Assembly (NCBI GenBank): GCA_900471925.1
Contig: UCGV01000008.1
Span: forward strand, 1 to 64,000
Reading direction: 5' to 3'
Origin: Hyphomicrobiales bacterium
GTDB taxonomy: Bacteria > Pseudomonadota > Alphaproteobacteria > Rhizobiales > Rhizobiaceae
DNA length: 64,000 nucleotides
Numbering within the stretch: the first letter of the stretch is position 1; the number at the start of each line of letters is the position of its first letter. A model generated the notes under the pieces. It did not search any database, was not told the origin of the DNA, and saw only the letters and a program-made list of their open reading frames with translations. A program made the translations under genes and the position numbers. Shown here in pieces: positions 33,353-42,276 of this stretch.

Positions 33353-34318
33353 ATGACCGTAAGCAACAATATGCCGATGTCGCTTTCGACGTCTAAAAGT
33401 GGGAACGTTCCCGCAGTTCGTCGAAAGCGACTCGGCAAGGGCATCCGCCAATGGTGGCCCTATTATGTGATGATGGCGCCCGGCCTCGTCTTCTTCGTCA
33501 TCTTCCATTACCTGCCGATCTGGGAAGCCAAGATCGCCTTCGAGCAGCTGCGCATCATCGGGCCGAACCTCTGGGTCGGCATCAAGCATTTCCAGACGCT
33601 GTTTGCCTCTTCGATCTTCTGGCAGGTGCTTGCCAATACGCTGATCATCTCGACGCTAAAGATCATCTTCGTCTTCCCGGTGCCGATCGTCGTTGCGCTC
33701 TTGCTCAATGAGATCCGTGGCGGGTCGCTGCGCAAGTTCATCCAGTCGGCGATCTACCTGCCGCATTTCCTTTCCTGGGTCGTCATTGCCGGCGTCTTCA
33801 TCGCCGTGCTCTCGCCAAGCGATGGCGCCGTCAACGACGTGCTCGGCATATTCGGCATGCAGCCGGTTTCCTTCATGACCGATACCGGCTCGATCCGCTG
33901 GGTGCTGGTCTTCTCCGAAATCTGGCGCTCGGCCGGCTGGGACAGCCTGCTTTATCTCGCCGCCATCATCGCCATCGACCAGGAGCTTTATGCCGCGGCC
34001 GAGATCGACGGCGCCAATCGCTGGCAGAAGATCCGCTACGTCACCATTCCCGGCATCGTGCCGACGATCGCAACGCTCTTCATCCTGAATGCCGGCATGT
34101 TCCTCAACGCCGACCTCAACCAGGTCATCAATTTCTCCAACGACGTCGTGCGCAGCAAGATCGATATCATCGACACCTATGTCTACCGCATCGGCCTGCA
34201 GACCGGCGAATATTCGCTGGCGACGGCAGCAGGGCTCTTCAAGGCCGTGCTCGGCATGCTGATGATCGTCGGCGCGCACCTCCTCTCCAAACGCCTGACC
34301 GGCAAGGGAGTGTGGTAA
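33353..34318 (+). CDS. CUT1 sugar ABC permease (LplB-like)
   Basis: A 321-residue permease with a short cytoplasmic N-terminus, six membrane segments from about residue 40 and the coupling loop ELYAAAEIDGANRWQKIRYVTIPG (about 211-234). It resembles LplB/YteP permeases of oligosaccharide importers. ATG 33353 is five bases after the lacI-family stop. A LacI-type operator lies within codons 16-21. Confidence 0.9.
   Translation: MTVSNNMPMSLSTSKSGNVPAVRRKRLGKGIRQWWPYYVMMAPGLVFFVIFHYLPIWEAKIAFEQLRIIGPNLWVGIKHFQTLFASSIFWQVLANTLIISTLKIIFVFPVPIVVALLLNEIRGGSLRKFIQSAIYLPHFLSWVVIAGVFIAVLSPSDGAVNDVLGIFGMQPVSFMTDTGSIRWVLVFSEIWRSAGWDSLLYLAAIIAIDQELYAAAEIDGANRWQKIRYVTIPGIVPTIATLFILNAGMFLNADLNQVINFSNDVVRSKIDIIDTYVYRIGLQTGEYSLATAAGLFKAVLGMLMIVGAHLLSKRLTGKGVW
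33399..33414. promoter_or_regulatory. Second LacI-type operator, inside the permease gene
   Basis: GTGGGAACGTTCCCGC matches the upstream operator over its core (AACGTTCCC identical, 15 of 18 aligned bases) and is itself a palindrome with one mismatched pair. It lies 46 bases into the coding sequence. It could act as an auxiliary operator for looping or roadblock. Confidence 0.6.
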
Positions 34319-35220
34319 TGGCCGCCTATAATATCCGCCGCACGCCGCTCGAACGCGCCGAGTATGCCATCATCGTCTCGACGCTGCTCTTTCTCGTCGT
34401 GCTGACCGTGCAGCCGCTCCTGAACCTGCTGGCCATCTCGCTTTCCGATCCGAGCAAGGTCGCCGGCATGAGCGGCCTGACGGTGCTGCCGAACGGCTTT
34501 TCGACCGATGTCTGGAGCCTGCTTCTCAACAATCCGGCCGTGCTGCGCGGCGTCGTCAATTCGATCTTCATCACGCTGGTCAGCAGCTTCCTCGGCGTCG
34601 TCTTGACAGCACTGATGGCCTGGGCGCTGTCGCGTCCCGGCCTGCCCGGCCGAAGGGTGATCTTCGTGCTCCTGCTGGTCACGATCGTTTTCGACCCCGG
34701 CATCATTCCCGATTACCTCGTCAACAAGCGCCTCGGCCTGCTCGACAGCTACTGGTCGGTCATCCTCTTCAAGCTGGTCAATGCCTGGTACCTGATCATC
34801 CTGATCCGCTTCTTCGAGGAAGTGCCGAAAGAACTGCTCGAGGCTTCCGAGCTTGATGGCGCCAATCCCTTCCAGATCTTCTGGTATGTGGCGCTGCCGC
34901 TTGCAAAGTCCGCGCTCGCCACGATCGCGCTCTTCTACTTCGTCTTCCATTGGAACGAATTCTTCCGCGCGATGATCTATCTGAACGACCAGTCGAAATG
35001 GCCGCTGCAGGTGGTGCTGCGCCAGTTCGTCGTCGAGGGCGACAAGCTCGCCATGGTCGGCGTCGATAATTCCAACAATTACACCGGCGCCAGCCAGATC
35101 AATATCCGCGCGCTGAAGGCGGGCATGATCCTGCTCACCATCGTGCCGATCCTGGCGATCTATCCACTCATTTTGAAGTTCTTCACCAAGGGTACCATGA
35201 GCGGTGCGCTGAAGGGCTGA
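34318..35220 (+). CDS. CUT1 sugar ABC permease (YtcP-like)
   Basis: A 300-residue permease with six membrane segments; the coupling loop is ELLEASELDGANPFQIFWYVALPLAK (about 172-197). The start ATG shares its first base with the last base of the LplB-like stop. The two permeases form the channel for the solute-binding protein that follows. Confidence 0.92.
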   Translation: MAAYNIRRTPLERAEYAIIVSTLLFLVVLTVQPLLNLLAISLSDPSKVAGMSGLTVLPNGFSTDVWSLLLNNPAVLRGVVNSIFITLVSSFLGVVLTALMAWALSRPGLPGRRVIFVLLLVTIVFDPGIIPDYLVNKRLGLLDSYWSVILFKLVNAWYLIILIRFFEEVPKELLEASELDGANPFQIFWYVALPLAKSALATIALFYFVFHWNEFFRAMIYLNDQSKWPLQVVLRQFVVEGDKLAMVGVDNSNNYTGASQINIRALKAGMILLTIVPILAIYPLILKFFTKGTMSGALKG

Positions 35221-35254
35221 GACACGAAACCAAAGCATATAAGGAGGAGATATC

Positions 35255-36682
35255 ATGCTTGGGAGAATGCTTCTGGGGGCCATGACAGTCATGGCACTGA
35301 CGGCGGGCGTAGCCATTCCCGCCTTTGCCGATCCGGTGACGATCCGCGTCGTTTCCAAGGATCTGCTGACCAGCAATCCCGACGACGTCAAGCTCGTGAA
35401 GAAATATGAGGAGGCGCTGAAGGCCAAGGGTACCGACATCCATATTGAGATCGTCGATCTGCCGTCTTCGGGCTATGCCGACAAGCTGAGCGCCATGCTG
35501 CTCTCGGGCGATATTCCCGATCTCATCTATTTCCAGGGCGGCGACGCCAAGATGGCCGAGCAGGGCGTTCTGGAAGACTGGAACAACTGGCTGCCGAAGA
35601 CGACCTATCTGAAGGACGCGCTCTTCCCGCACAATGTCGAGCGCCTCAAGAACTATCCCTACCTGCTCTATGTCTATCCGCCGCGCATTCCCCAGCCGGT
35701 CATCCGCACCGACTGGCTCGAAAAGAGCGGTGTTGCCGCGCCGCAGACCGTCGATGACTACGTCAAGCTGTTCACGGCGATCAAGGACGGCGATTTCGAC
35801 GGCAACGGCAAGGCCGATACCTATGGCGTGACGACCGCCGACAATACGCAGGAACTCGATTCCATCTTCAACCAGGCCTTCGGCGTGACCGGCACCTGGA
35901 TGAAGAACGATGCCGGCGAGTGGATCGCGGCGCGCACCTCCAAGCAGGAGAAGGACAAGATCGCCTTCTACGCCTCGCTGAAGGAAAAGGGCCTCTACGA
36001 TCCGGAATATATCACGACCAAGTGGGACGTGAAGGAAGACAAGTTCTATTCCGGCCGCGCCGGTGTGGTCTTCGGTTCTTCCGCCGAGGTCATCGACATC
36101 TATGGCGGCAAGATGCGCCAGGCCCATCCCGACCAGAACCCGACGCTGACGCTGCTTGCGCCGCCCAAGGGTCCGGGCGGCCAGGGGCTGATCGCGCTCG
36201 ACGTTTCCAAGGAAGCGCGCGGTCTGGCGATCGCCACCACCTCCGAACACAAGGAAGAAGTCGTCAAGCTGCTCGACTTCATCGCCAGCCCCGAGGGCCA
36301 GGCGATCGAACGCCTCGGTTTTGAGGGTGAGCAGTACACGAAGGACGGCGACACCATCAAGACGACCGACAAGATCGCCACCTGGTATGCCCGCTTCCTC
36401 TTCGCGGCCAACTGGCAGCCGCCGGTGCAGTGGATGAGCGATGCCGCCCAAGGTTCTCTGAAGACGATCTCCGCCAACTTCAAGCCGGACAATGCCTTTG
36501 TCTGGCCTGCGGAATACGCCACCGACATCGACGCCACGGAAAATGTCTACCGGGCCTGGGTCTACAAGTTCATTTCCGGCGAAGCCAAGATGGACCAGTG
36601 GGACCAGTTCGTTTCCGAATGGAACAGTGCCGGCGGTGAACACATGACCGAATATGCAAGGACGGTACTGAATGGCAAATGA
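35255..36682 (+). CDS. Extracellular sugar-binding protein of the CUT1 importer
   Basis: A 475-residue periplasmic binding protein with a Sec signal peptide (about residues 1-25, AFA cleavage site). The mature part VTIRVVSKDLL and the central DFDGNGKADTYGVTTAD loop, which looks like a calcium-binding loop, are typical of LplA/YtcQ proteins. AGGAGG precedes the ATG. The 3' end overlaps the next gene by eleven bases. Confidence 0.9.
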   Translation: MLGRMLLGAMTVMALTAGVAIPAFADPVTIRVVSKDLLTSNPDDVKLVKKYEEALKAKGTDIHIEIVDLPSSGYADKLSAMLLSGDIPDLIYFQGGDAKMAEQGVLEDWNNWLPKTTYLKDALFPHNVERLKNYPYLLYVYPPRIPQPVIRTDWLEKSGVAAPQTVDDYVKLFTAIKDGDFDGNGKADTYGVTTADNTQELDSIFNQAFGVTGTWMKNDAGEWIAARTSKQEKDKIAFYASLKEKGLYDPEYITTKWDVKEDKFYSGRAGVVFGSSAEVIDIYGGKMRQAHPDQNPTLTLLAPPKGPGGQGLIALDVSKEARGLAIATTSEHKEEVVKLLDFIASPEGQAIERLGFEGEQYTKDGDTIKTTDKIATWYARFLFAANWQPPVQWMSDAAQGSLKTISANFKPDNAFVWPAEYATDIDATENVYRAWVYKFISGEAKMDQWDQFVSEWNSAGGEHMTEYARTVLNGK

Positions 36683-37877
36683 TGCAAAGGGGCTCTCCCT
36701 CAAGGGACGAGTCCGTGCGCTTCTCTTTGGCGTCGCCTATGGCGACGCCCTCGGGGCGCCGGTCGAAAAACTCTCCGCTGCCGAAATCCGCGAGCGCTAC
36801 GGCAGGGTCGCCTCGCTCGATACCGAATGGCACCGCATGAGCCAGAGCGAGACCGCCCGCAATGGGCGAGTGCGCGGCGGCGGTATCGTCACCGACGATA
36901 CGCTGATGACGCTTTCCCTCATGTCGATCTATGGCGACGTGAAGCGCCATATTGACGCCTGGGACATGGCCTCGGGCATGGTGCGTGAAATCGCCTGGAC
37001 ACCGCGCTGGGTGCCGGAACTGCAGCGCGAGGCCATGCTGATCGAGCGCCTGTTCTATCCGGAAAAGTGGATCTTCCAGCGCCACCAGCTGTCGAATTGC
37101 GATCCGCGCCAGGGCGGGATCGGCAATATGGTCAATTGCGGTGCGGCCATGTACATCGCCCCCGTTGGCGTCGTGAATGCCTGCAATCCGAAAGCCGCCT
37201 ATGACGAGGCGATCGCCTTTGCCTCTGGCCACCAGCAGAGCTTCGGGCTTGAAGCCGCCGGCGTGCTGGCTGCCGCGATCGCCGCCGCCTTCGTGCCGGG
37301 CACGACGCTCGATGCGGTCATCCATGAAGCGCTTGCCGTTGCCAAGGACGGAACGCGCGCCGCCATTGCCGATATCGTCGATGCCGCCCGCATTTTGAAA
37401 CATGCAGACCACCGCACCGTCGTCAATGAGTTCCATGCCATCATCGCGCGTTATTCGCCGATGGGCGACAATGTCAATCACACCGCGCAGAAGGCCGGCA
37501 TTGCCTCCGACGCCTATCAGCCATCGCGCCTGAACGCGATAGAGGAACTGCCGCTGGCACTCGGCTTTGCGGTCCTGAACGACGGCGATTTCTACAAGAC
37601 CATCCAGGACGGCATCAATTCCGGCCGCGATACGGATTCGATCGGCGTCATGGCTGGTGCGATCCTCGGCGCGCTGCACGGCGAAAGCGTGATCGATGCG
37701 GCCGCTGCCGCCCAGCTCGACCGGGTCAACAGGCTCGATCTCTTTACCTCCGCCGATGCCTTCACCGAGACGGTCATCGCCATCCAGGCCGAAGAGCATG
37801 CGCACGACGCCGCCAAGGTGAGAGCGCGCGAGGCGCTGGCCGGCTCTTCGGCTCGAACCTCGACTGCGAACCTATAA
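36672..37877 (+). CDS. ADP-ribosylglycohydrolase-family protein 1
   Basis: A 401-residue protein of the DraG/ARH fold. The dinuclear metal site is visible: GDALGAP (about 24-30), TDDT (about 74-77) and GRDTDSIG (about 317-324). DraG enzymes cleave N- or O-glycosidic bonds to ribose. In this sugar-import operon a small ribosyl-containing or nucleoside-like substrate is more probable than modified protein. No signal peptide, so cytoplasmic. Starts inside the binding-protein gene. Confidence 0.87.
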   Translation: MANDAKGLSLKGRVRALLFGVAYGDALGAPVEKLSAAEIRERYGRVASLDTEWHRMSQSETARNGRVRGGGIVTDDTLMTLSLMSIYGDVKRHIDAWDMASGMVREIAWTPRWVPELQREAMLIERLFYPEKWIFQRHQLSNCDPRQGGIGNMVNCGAAMYIAPVGVVNACNPKAAYDEAIAFASGHQQSFGLEAAGVLAAAIAAAFVPGTTLDAVIHEALAVAKDGTRAAIADIVDAARILKHADHRTVVNEFHAIIARYSPMGDNVNHTAQKAGIASDAYQPSRLNAIEELPLALGFAVLNDGDFYKTIQDGINSGRDTDSIGVMAGAILGALHGESVIDAAAAAQLDRVNRLDLFTSADAFTETVIAIQAEEHAHDAAKVRAREALAGSSARTSTANL

Positions 37878-37889
37878 ATTCTGGACAGG

Positions 37890-39992
37890 ATGATGTTGAA
37901 CACTACCGATATTTTCGAACGCATTTATTCCGGCTTCATCGGCAAGGCGATCGGCGTGCGCCTCGGCGCCCCCGTCGAGCCGACCATCTGGAGCTATGAC
38001 CGCATTCGCGGCACCTATGGCGAAGTCACCGAATATCTGCGCGATTTCAAGAATTTTGCCGCCGACGACGATACCAACGGGCCCGTCTATTTCATCCGCG
38101 CGCTGCGCGACTACGGGCTCGGCGCCACGGCCGAGGATGTCGGCAAGACCTGGCTGAATTACGCAGCCGAAGAACACGGCATGTATTGGTGGGGCGGTTT
38201 CGGCAATTCCACCGAACATACAGCCTACCAGAACCTGCGCGCCGGCATTCCCGCCCCGCAATCCGGCTCGATCGCGCAGAACGGTACCACCGTTGCCGAA
38301 CAGATCGGCGGCCAGATCTTCATCGACAGCTGGGGCTGGATCCACCCGGGCGAACCGCAAAAGGCAGCCGACGCCTCGGCGCGCGCGGCCAGTGTCGCCC
38401 ATGACGGCGAGGGCCTGAACGGCGCGCGTTTCTGCGCGGCGGCCATTGCCCAGGCCTTTGTCGCCAAAAGCATCGAGGAAATCATCGAAACAGGGCTTTC
38501 GACGATTTCGCCGGATTCACTCTACGCCCGGGTTGCCCGCGCCGTGCTCGCCTTCCACAAGGACAATCCCGGTGACTGGCGCGCCTGCCGCGACATGCTG
38601 ACGGCCGAATGGGGCTATGACCGCTATCCGGGCGTCTGCCACATCATCCCGAATGCCGGCGTCGTCTTCATGGCACTGATCTATGGCCAGGGCGACCTGC
38701 CGCGCACTGCCGAGATCGCCACCATGGCCGGCTGGGATACGGACTGCAACGCCGGCAATGCCGGCGCGATCGTCGGCACGTTCCAAAAGGTGCAGCCGGG
38801 CTGGGACAAGTACCGCAAGCCGATCAACGATTTCGTCGTCGCTTCGGGCGTCACCGGCACGATCAATGTCGTCGATATCCCCTCCTTCGCGCGCGAGCTC
38901 ACGGTATTGGCGCTGCGCCTGCAGGGCAAGGAGCCGCCGGCACTCTGGGTCGAGGATTTCGAGCGGCGCGGCGTGCGCTTCGATTTCGATGCGCCGGGCG
39001 CCACCCACGCCTTCCGCACCGAGCCCTTCAACCAGATCGCCGTCAAGGCGTCGGGCGAACGCCATACGGATGGCTCGAGGGGCTCGCTGGAAATCCTGCT
39101 CGATCGCCTGGAACGCGGGCAGGGCGGCCGCATTTTCTGGAAGCCCTTCTATCGCCGCTCCGATTTCGACGACGAACGCTACCGGCCGATGTTCACCCCG
39201 CTTGCCGATGACGGCCAGACGGTGAAGTTCAAGCTCTGGCTCGATCCGTGGAACGGCGACGGCCATCTGCGCGTCGCCCCCTATGTCCGCCGCGCCATGA
39301 CCGGCACGATCGAGGAGACCGGCGCCTGGCACGTTCCCTTGTCCGCCGGCTGGCAGGATTATGAATTCACCATTCCCGACGGCAAGGGCGAGGCGATCGA
39401 CGAGATCGGTATTCTCGTCGAATATTTCGGCCGCCTGAAATTCCTTGGCCGCCTCTTCCTTGCGGACTTCTCCGTTTCCGGCAAGGGCCGCACGGTGATC
39501 GATCCGGCCAGGGAAGCGCTGGAATGGGGCGGCATCACCCGCTTTACCTGGAACCGCGGCCACTGGAGCCTGCAGCAGGGCCGCATCCATGCCCATACGG
39601 CAAGCGATGCCGATGCCTGGACCGGCAATGCCTATCTGCGCGATGCCAGTATCAAGGCGGACCTCAGGCCGCTTTCGGGTGCTTCGCATCTGGTCGTTGC
39701 CCGCGCGCAGGGGACGAGCCGCTTCTATGCCGGGGGCTTCCAGAATGGCGAAGCGGTGATCCTGGCCGAAAACCACGGCACCACCATCCTGGCGAAAGCG
39801 CCATTCACGGCGGAATACAGCCACGACTACCAGGTCAACCTCACCGTCACGGGCGACAGGCTCAGCCTCTCGATCGACGGCAGCCTGGTTCTTGAAGCTG
39901 AGGACGCGACGTTGCGCTACGGCATGGCGGGGCTGCGCATGGCCTCGGCCGGCCGCATGTCGATCGGCCGGCTCGAGATCGTCGAGCTGTAA
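37890..39992 (+). CDS. ADP-ribosylglycohydrolase-family protein 2 with C-terminal beta-sandwich extension
   Basis: A 700-residue protein. Residues 1-330 are an ARH fold with the metal motifs ADDDTN (about 58-63) and GWDTDCNAGN (about 280-289). About 370 further residues follow that look like one or two beta-sandwich modules, the last (from about 545) resembling a concanavalin-like domain with DYQVNLTVTGDRLSLSIDGSLVLEAED. This extension is absent from the classic DraG enzymes and may bind carbohydrate. ATG 37890 and 37893 are both possible. Confidence 0.82.
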   Translation: MMLNTTDIFERIYSGFIGKAIGVRLGAPVEPTIWSYDRIRGTYGEVTEYLRDFKNFAADDDTNGPVYFIRALRDYGLGATAEDVGKTWLNYAAEEHGMYWWGGFGNSTEHTAYQNLRAGIPAPQSGSIAQNGTTVAEQIGGQIFIDSWGWIHPGEPQKAADASARAASVAHDGEGLNGARFCAAAIAQAFVAKSIEEIIETGLSTISPDSLYARVARAVLAFHKDNPGDWRACRDMLTAEWGYDRYPGVCHIIPNAGVVFMALIYGQGDLPRTAEIATMAGWDTDCNAGNAGAIVGTFQKVQPGWDKYRKPINDFVVASGVTGTINVVDIPSFARELTVLALRLQGKEPPALWVEDFERRGVRFDFDAPGATHAFRTEPFNQIAVKASGERHTDGSRGSLEILLDRLERGQGGRIFWKPFYRRSDFDDERYRPMFTPLADDGQTVKFKLWLDPWNGDGHLRVAPYVRRAMTGTIEETGAWHVPLSAGWQDYEFTIPDGKGEAIDEIGILVEYFGRLKFLGRLFLADFSVSGKGRTVIDPAREALEWGGITRFTWNRGHWSLQQGRIHAHTASDADAWTGNAYLRDASIKADLRPLSGASHLVVARAQGTSRFYAGGFQNGEAVILAENHGTTILAKAPFTAEYSHDYQVNLTVTGDRLSLSIDGSLVLEAEDATLRYGMAGLRMASAGRMSIGRLEIVEL

Positions 39993-40012
39993 CGCCCAAG
40001 GGGAGGAAGAAC

Positions 40013-41062
40013 ATGTCGGAGATCGAACTCAGGAATGTCGGCAAGAGCTATGGCAGTGTCGCCGTGCTCAACGACATCTCGCTCGATATGGGCGACGGCG
40101 AATTCGTCGTCCTCGTCGGACCCTCAGGCTGCGGCAAGTCCACGCTGTTGCGCATGATTGCCGGGCTGGAGGATATTTCCGCCGGCGAGATCACCATCGG
40201 CGGCAAGGTCGTCAACGACATGCCGGCGAAGGAGCGCGATATCGCCATGGTCTTCCAGTCCTACGCGCTCTATCCGCATATGAAGGTCGCCGAAAACATG
40301 AGCTTCGCCCTGAAGCTTGCCGGCGCGCCGAAAGCGGAAATCCGCAAGCGGGTCGAGGAGGCTGCCGGCATCCTCGGCCTCGAAAATCTGCTGGACCGCC
40401 TGCCGCGCGAGCTTTCGGGCGGCCAGCGCCAGCGTGTCGCCATGGGTCGCGCCATCGTGCGCGATCCGCGTGCCTTCCTGTTCGACGAACCCCTCTCCAA
40501 TCTCGATGCGAAACTGCGCGTAAAGATGCGCAGCGAGATCAAGAAGCTGCACCAGCGCCTTGGCAAGACCACGGTCTATGTCACCCACGACCAGACCGAG
40601 GCGATGACCATGGCCGACAAGATCGTCGTCCTTAACGGCGGCAAGGTCGAGCAGGTGGGCGCCCCGCTGGAACTCTACAACGACCCCGCCAATCTCTTCG
40701 TCGCCGGCTTCATCGGCTCGCCGGAGATCAACCTGATCCCGGCAACGGTGGGACAAGGGGCGGCCATGACAGAAAGCGGCGTCGCCCTGCCGCTGGCAAA
40801 CCCGCTGCGGCCGGGCACGGAGATCGTCTACGGCATCCGCCCACAGCATATCGTGCTTGATAAGGAAGGTGTGCCCGGCCGGATCAGCCTCGTCGAGCCG
40901 ACCGGCGAGGACCAGGAACTCGTGGTCGACATGGGGGGCGAGGACATTTCAGTCGTCGTTCACGGCGGTCGGCTGCTCTCGGCCGGGCAGGATGTGAAGC
41001 TTGCGATCGATATCGAGAAAGTGCTGCTCTTCGACAAGAGCAGCGGCGAGCGCATCCGATGA
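40013..41062 (+). CDS. CUT1 sugar ABC transporter ATPase (UgpC/MsmK-like)
   Basis: A 349-residue ATPase with Walker A GPSGCGKST (about 37-45), signature LSGGQRQRVAMGRA, Walker B AFLFDEPLSNLD and the switch His in VTHDQTEAMT. The C-terminal TOBE-type domain with YGIRPQHI is that of the MalK/UgpC group. AGGAGG-like AGGGGAGG lies upstream. It energises the importer encoded 5 kb upstream in the same operon. Confidence 0.93.
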   Translation: MSEIELRNVGKSYGSVAVLNDISLDMGDGEFVVLVGPSGCGKSTLLRMIAGLEDISAGEITIGGKVVNDMPAKERDIAMVFQSYALYPHMKVAENMSFALKLAGAPKAEIRKRVEEAAGILGLENLLDRLPRELSGGQRQRVAMGRAIVRDPRAFLFDEPLSNLDAKLRVKMRSEIKKLHQRLGKTTVYVTHDQTEAMTMADKIVVLNGGKVEQVGAPLELYNDPANLFVAGFIGSPEINLIPATVGQGAAMTESGVALPLANPLRPGTEIVYGIRPQHIVLDKEGVPGRISLVEPTGEDQELVVDMGGEDISVVVHGGRLLSAGQDVKLAIDIEKVLLFDKSSGERIR

Positions 41063-42276
41063 CAGGACATGCCGAAAGACAGTTCGATCCCACGGCGAAA
41101 GGCCCGCTTGCCGGCATCCGCGTGCTCGATCTCTCGCGGCTTGTCGCCGGCAACATGCTCTCGCTGCAGCTTGCCGATTTCGGCGCCGATGTGATCAAGA
41201 TCGAACCGCCTTCAGGCGATCCGCTGCGCGACTGGAAGGATGACGGCCACTCGCTCTATTGGAAAACCTATAGCCGCAACAAGCGCTCCGTCATGCTGAA
41301 CCTGCGTGAGAAACCGGCGATGGACGCGCTCTGGGCGCTGATCGAGACAGCCGACGTCTTCATCGAGAATTACCGTCCCGGTACGCTGGAAGAGATGGGC
41401 CTTGCTCCCGATGTTCTCCACGCCCGCAACCCCGACCTGGTCATCGTGCGCATTTCCGGCTTCGGCCAGACAGGACCTTATGCGCAATTTCCCGGCTTCG
41501 GAACGATCGTCGAGGGCATGAGCGGTTTTGCCCATCGCACCGGCTTTCCGGATCGCGAACCGGTGCTGCCGCCGCTCGCACTCGCCGACATGATCGCCGG
41601 CGTCTATGGCAGTTCGGCCACCGTCACAGCACTGCTTGCCCGCGACCGCGGCCTCTCGCGCGGGCAGGTGATCGACCTTTCGCTGCTGGAGCCGATGTTT
41701 TCCGTGCTCGGGCCGGAAGCGGCGATCTACAAGGTGACCGGCAAGGTCAAGGAGCGCGCCGGCAGCGCCTCGAATACGGCTTCGCCGCGCAATGTCTATC
41801 GCTGCCGCGACGGCAAATATGTCGCGCTGTCGGGATCGACGCCGCAGGTCGCGCGCCGCATCTTCGATATTATCGGCCGCAGTGACATGAACGAGGATCC
41901 GCGCTTTGCCACCAATTCGGCGCGCGTCAGCAACCGCTCGCTGGTCGATGAGGCTGTCGGCGGCTGGTTTGCAGAGCATGATCATGACGCGGCATTGAAG
42001 ATCATGCGCAATGCCGGCGCCACTGTCGGTCCGATCTACAGCATCGCCGATGCTGCTGAAGACGCGCATTTTTCCGGCCGCGAGATCATCGTCGATGCCG
42101 AGGATGGCGAGTTCGGCCACCTGCCGATGCACGATATCGTGCCCCGCCTTTCCGTTACACCGGGCGTCTGGCGCCATCCGGCGCCCTCGCTCGGTCAGCA
42201 CACGGCCGAGGTGTTGGCCGAAGCCGGCCTCGATGCTGTTGCGATCGACGCCATCGTGAAGGGGAGCGGGGCATGA
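41059..42276 (+). CDS. Class III CoA-transferase (CaiB/BaiF)
   Basis: A 405-residue family III CoA-transferase. GIRVLDLSRLVAGNM opens the fold, followed by GADVIKIEPPSGDPLR, the ENYRPG motif and ADMIAGVYGSSATVTALLAR where the catalytic Asp lies (about 176). It moves CoA between carboxylic acids. It overlaps both the ATPase gene and the lyase gene by four bases. With the lyase next door it likely activates a hydroxy-dicarboxylic acid, inferred from pairing alone. Confidence 0.9.
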   Translation: MTGHAERQFDPTAKGPLAGIRVLDLSRLVAGNMLSLQLADFGADVIKIEPPSGDPLRDWKDDGHSLYWKTYSRNKRSVMLNLREKPAMDALWALIETADVFIENYRPGTLEEMGLAPDVLHARNPDLVIVRISGFGQTGPYAQFPGFGTIVEGMSGFAHRTGFPDREPVLPPLALADMIAGVYGSSATVTALLARDRGLSRGQVIDLSLLEPMFSVLGPEAAIYKVTGKVKERAGSASNTASPRNVYRCRDGKYVALSGSTPQVARRIFDIIGRSDMNEDPRFATNSARVSNRSLVDEAVGGWFAEHDHDAALKIMRNAGATVGPIYSIADAAEDAHFSGREIIVDAEDGEFGHLPMHDIVPRLSVTPGVWRHPAPSLGQHTAEVLAEAGLDAVAIDAIVKGSGA

